Positions 62,009-64,000 of a DNA stretch of 64,000 nucleotides are shown here, piece by piece (position 1 is the stretch's first letter; each line of letters begins with the position of its first letter). This DNA is from Chryseobacterium jejuense. Its GTDB lineage: Bacteria; Bacteroidota; Bacteroidia; Flavobacteriales; Weeksellaceae. The stretch lies in assembly GCF_017877355.1 (NCBI RefSeq), contig NZ_JAGIPR010000006.1, positions 248,001 to 312,000 on the forward strand, in the 5' to 3' direction. The notes beneath the pieces were generated by a model. The model ran no database searches. It was not told where the DNA came from and saw only the letters and a list, made by a program, of their open reading frames with translations. A program made the position numbers and the translations under genes.

Positions 62009-64000
62009 CTATTTATTATTGCTCGGATTTTCTGTCATTTCGCTTGAATTAAATACTAATTGACAGGGTTCTAATAACATAAATTGTGTAGGTTTTTGTT
62101 GCTTGTTTACACCTTCTTTTTTTATTTTATCCTTATCTCTATTACTAACAGTAACCTTATACTCATACTCTCCTGCCAATCCTGTAAAAGCAATTTTATC
62201 TTCATGGTAAGGTTTGCTATCCGCTTTAAAATAATAGCGTTTTTCAATGAACACATTTCCTTCCACTTCAAATTTTCCATCTGCAGTTATTTCCTGTATT
62301 TTTTCTTCTTTATTGTTCCAGGTGAGGACATGCATTGCCCGCACCACTACTGAATTACTTACACTTCCCGAGAGTTTTAGCCTTACAGTAAAAGCTCCTG
62401 AAGGAGCAACACTAATTGAAGAATGATCTTTTTTACTTTCACCCTTAGCAAGAGTTATCATGTTCAGGCTTTTTTCAGCATTATGAATTTTCAACCAGAA
62501 ATCAAGGTCTATATGGGCTGTAATATCTTTTTCAAATTCTGCTTCGGCTCCAAAAACCTCCTTTAAAGCGGTATCTGTAGCAAATGCTAAAAGGTTATAA
62601 ATTCCATCCAGCGCTGTATTGGCAACATGCAGAGGATAAGTGATGGCTCCATACCAGCCAACAACTTCTTTACCACCCTTTATTTTAGTCAGAAACATTC
62701 TGCTCACTCCCAAACCAAATCCACCTGTTGCAGCTTTGCCCATATTAAGAGTCATTCCTACGGAAGTTTTATCCAACAACAGTTCTCCCAGGCTCTTCTT
62801 TTGTTTTACACCCATATTGAGTAACGGACTGATCTTCATCCGTTCTTCCATAACCGGCTGGACTCCGATTGTTGGATCATCAGCAAACCGATATCCTCTA
62901 AAGTATGACCCTTTCATCATCTCAAGAGTATTTTTTGCCATATTTACATTTCTTGCTGTTTCAAAGGTCTTTGAATACTTGGTCAGTATATTTCCTGCCT
63001 TTTTTCCTGCATTTACAACTTTTGCTCCTTTATTGATCGCTCCTGCTACTTTTCCTGCTTTCGAGATAAAATTGGCAAGAGCTGCTCCTTCAGTAAGAAT
63101 AATCAGTAGTACATCAATAAGAATCTCCAATGTAACAACTCCCGCAATCAAGGCTTTAAGGGCACCAGGATGCGTTTCAGCATAATCAATCTGTTTTGAA
63201 TTCTTTTTCCCTTCTTTATCAAAATCATAATAAGCGGTGAAACCAAACTCATACCTATCTGCCATATCTTTTATGATATCAAGAATAAAATTGCGTATAA
63301 ATGCAGTTCCAATTACCGGGCTAATAATTGTTGCTGAAATACGGTCCGCAATCGGACTGTTTTTAATCCAATCTAATTCTTCACTTAGCCCCTTTACAGT
63401 TTTTATTGTTTTTTGCTGGCCAAAAAGATAATATTCGGGTATATATGGATCATCAAACAATGCATGAAATCCCCACGCAACATCTGCAAATGTTTTTAAA
63501 TACAGACTTTTATGGTAGCGGCAGGTTTGTATAGGGATCCTGTAATATTGTATCAAATCTTTGCTGCTGATCTCCCAGTCCATTAAAACCCTTTTCAATG
63601 TAGAATAAGCTGGATCTGTATTAGACATCATACTGGAAAACAGAAAATAGTTCTTTAAAAAGTCCCAGCTGGTTTTTTCATCATACTGGTAATTAAAGGA
63701 AGGGTAAATATTAACCCTTTCATCTTCTTTTACCACCTGAACTTTGATCTGGGTGTCTTCTAATGCCTGGGTATCAATTACCCGACCTTTGTGTGGAGTG
63801 TTCCTATCCCGGACATCATCTTCCGAAAAGTAAGTTTTTTTAATATTTTCGTCAGTATACTGGCATTCTTTGGTATTTACATTTTCAAGCCGTATACTAA
63901 GTTCTTTGATATTTTTGCTGTCTTTAGGCGGGGCAATGGTAGAAACCAGAAATTTCATGTTCCCAAATTGTCCGTGCTGATCTTTTCGGGTGGGTTCTTT
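62009..64000 (-). CDS. Large protein with hydrophobic core, 5'-partial
   Basis: An open frame of at least 664 codons, of which the first 14 codons up to the window edge (KEPTRKDQHGQFGN) continue without a stop, so the true start may lie outside; an in-frame ATG is at 63958. The region around 240-330 is rich in Ala/Gly/Leu (LIAGVVTLEILIDVLLIIL, then NKGAKVVNAGKKAG), as in membrane-active or T6SS-type effector proteins. The tail (about 480-649) is beta-rich. No catalytic motif is recognised. It is followed by two lipoproteins and a membrane protein, which fits an effector-plus-immunity layout; this is inferred. Confidence 0.7.
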   Translation of the reverse strand, partial: KEPTRKDQHGQFGNMKFLVSTIAPPKDSKNIKELSIRLENVNTKECQYTDENIKKTYFSEDDVRDRNTPHKGRVIDTQALEDTQIKVQVVKEDERVNIYPSFNYQYDEKTSWDFLKNYFLFSSMMSNTDPAYSTLKRVLMDWEISSKDLIQYYRIPIQTCRYHKSLYLKTFADVAWGFHALFDDPYIPEYYLFGQQKTIKTVKGLSEELDWIKNSPIADRISATIISPVIGTAFIRNFILDIIKDMADRYEFGFTAYYDFDKEGKKNSKQIDYAETHPGALKALIAGVVTLEILIDVLLIILTEGAALANFISKAGKVAGAINKGAKVVNAGKKAGNILTKYSKTFETARNVNMAKNTLEMMKGSYFRGYRFADDPTIGVQPVMEERMKISPLLNMGVKQKKSLGELLLDKTSVGMTLNMGKAATGGFGLGVSRMFLTKIKGGKEVVGWYGAITYPLHVANTALDGIYNLLAFATDTALKEVFGAEAEFEKDITAHIDLDFWLKIHNAEKSLNMITLAKGESKKDHSSISVAPSGAFTVRLKLSGSVSNSVVVRAMHVLTWNNKEEKIQEITADGKFEVEGNVFIEKRYYFKADSKPYHEDKIAFTGLAGEYEYKVTVSNRDKDKIKKEGVNKQQKPTQFMLLEPCQLVFNSSEMTENPSNNK

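Noticed and set aside
1..64000. CRISPR arrays, rRNA and tRNA genes
   Set aside because: Scanned for regularly spaced direct repeats, T-loop GGTTCGA-type sequences and rRNA landmarks; none was convincing.

Overview
The window is AT-rich bacterial chromosome, most likely from a Chryseobacterium-like member of the Flavobacteriia (Bacteroidota). This is inferred from the Bacteroidota promoter motif TAnnTTTG upstream of many genes, propeller sensor kinases, TPR regulators with a membrane anchor and a LuxR-like tail, secreted proteins that mature at QVGxNT, TonB receptors, WG-repeat proteins, and many products resembling Chryseobacterium proteins. No rRNA, tRNA, CRISPR array or complete insertion sequence was seen.

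Layout. 0.6-4.3 kb: a propeller histidine kinase and its response regulator. 4.5-10.8 kb: an MFS exporter, small envelope proteins, a membrane TPR/LuxR regulator and an orphan YezG-like immunity protein. 10.9-15.8 kb: a Crp/Fnr regulator with an outer-membrane protein and a DoxX protein, then a DUF6268 barrel and a LytS/LytTR pair. 16.0-17.8 kb: a PhzF isomerase and an AraC regulator. 18.1-30.3 kb: a molybdenum-cofactor island. moaA, moeA, moaC, mobA and a MoeB-rhodanese gene run rightward. They converge on a leftward set of a TauE-type exporter, moaD, moaE, fdhD, a DUF7009-like gene, an FdhF/YdeP oxidoreductase, a broken small molybdopterin-domain gene, a bestrophin and a DUF488 gene. The first set builds and matures the cofactor and the second holds the enzyme that uses it. 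30.5-33.5 kb: a DyP peroxidase, a MITE-like element, a DUF1062 gene, a possible structured RNA and two gene remnants.

33.6-46 kb is the most unusual part. Two copies of one cassette lie about 5 kb apart. Each has a secreted QVGxNT-type surface protein gene, then a strong hairpin, then two small helix-turn-helix genes, all leftward. The helix-turn-helix proteins have transposase-like DNA-binding tails but no catalytic domain. One cassette also has a truncated surface-protein copy just upstream and 180-bp in-frame repeats. Membrane-tethered LuxR-like regulators lie near this region.

46-52.6 kb: a luciferase-like oxidoreductase, a cyclic-nucleotide phosphodiesterase-like metallohydrolase, a rifampin ADP-ribosyltransferase with a helical TPR-like front domain, a SUFU-domain protein, small hypothetical genes and fragments of a nitroreductase and a PNPOx protein. 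52.7-59.1 kb: a Cys/His-containing small exported protein, a TonB siderophore-type receptor, two DUF3526-type ABC permeases and an ATPase, probably one uptake or export operon. 59.1-64 kb: an esterase pseudogene, a small membrane protein, two tandem paralogous lipoproteins and a large protein that runs off the right edge, possibly an effector with immunity-like lipoproteins.

Short dispersed repeats recur: REP-like hairpins containing CGAATACACGAAT near 12.8, 15.8, 20.3 and 21.6 kb, and a MITE-like family at 31.5 and 40.3 kb. At least seven gene remnants show that the accessory regions are decaying and being remodelled.
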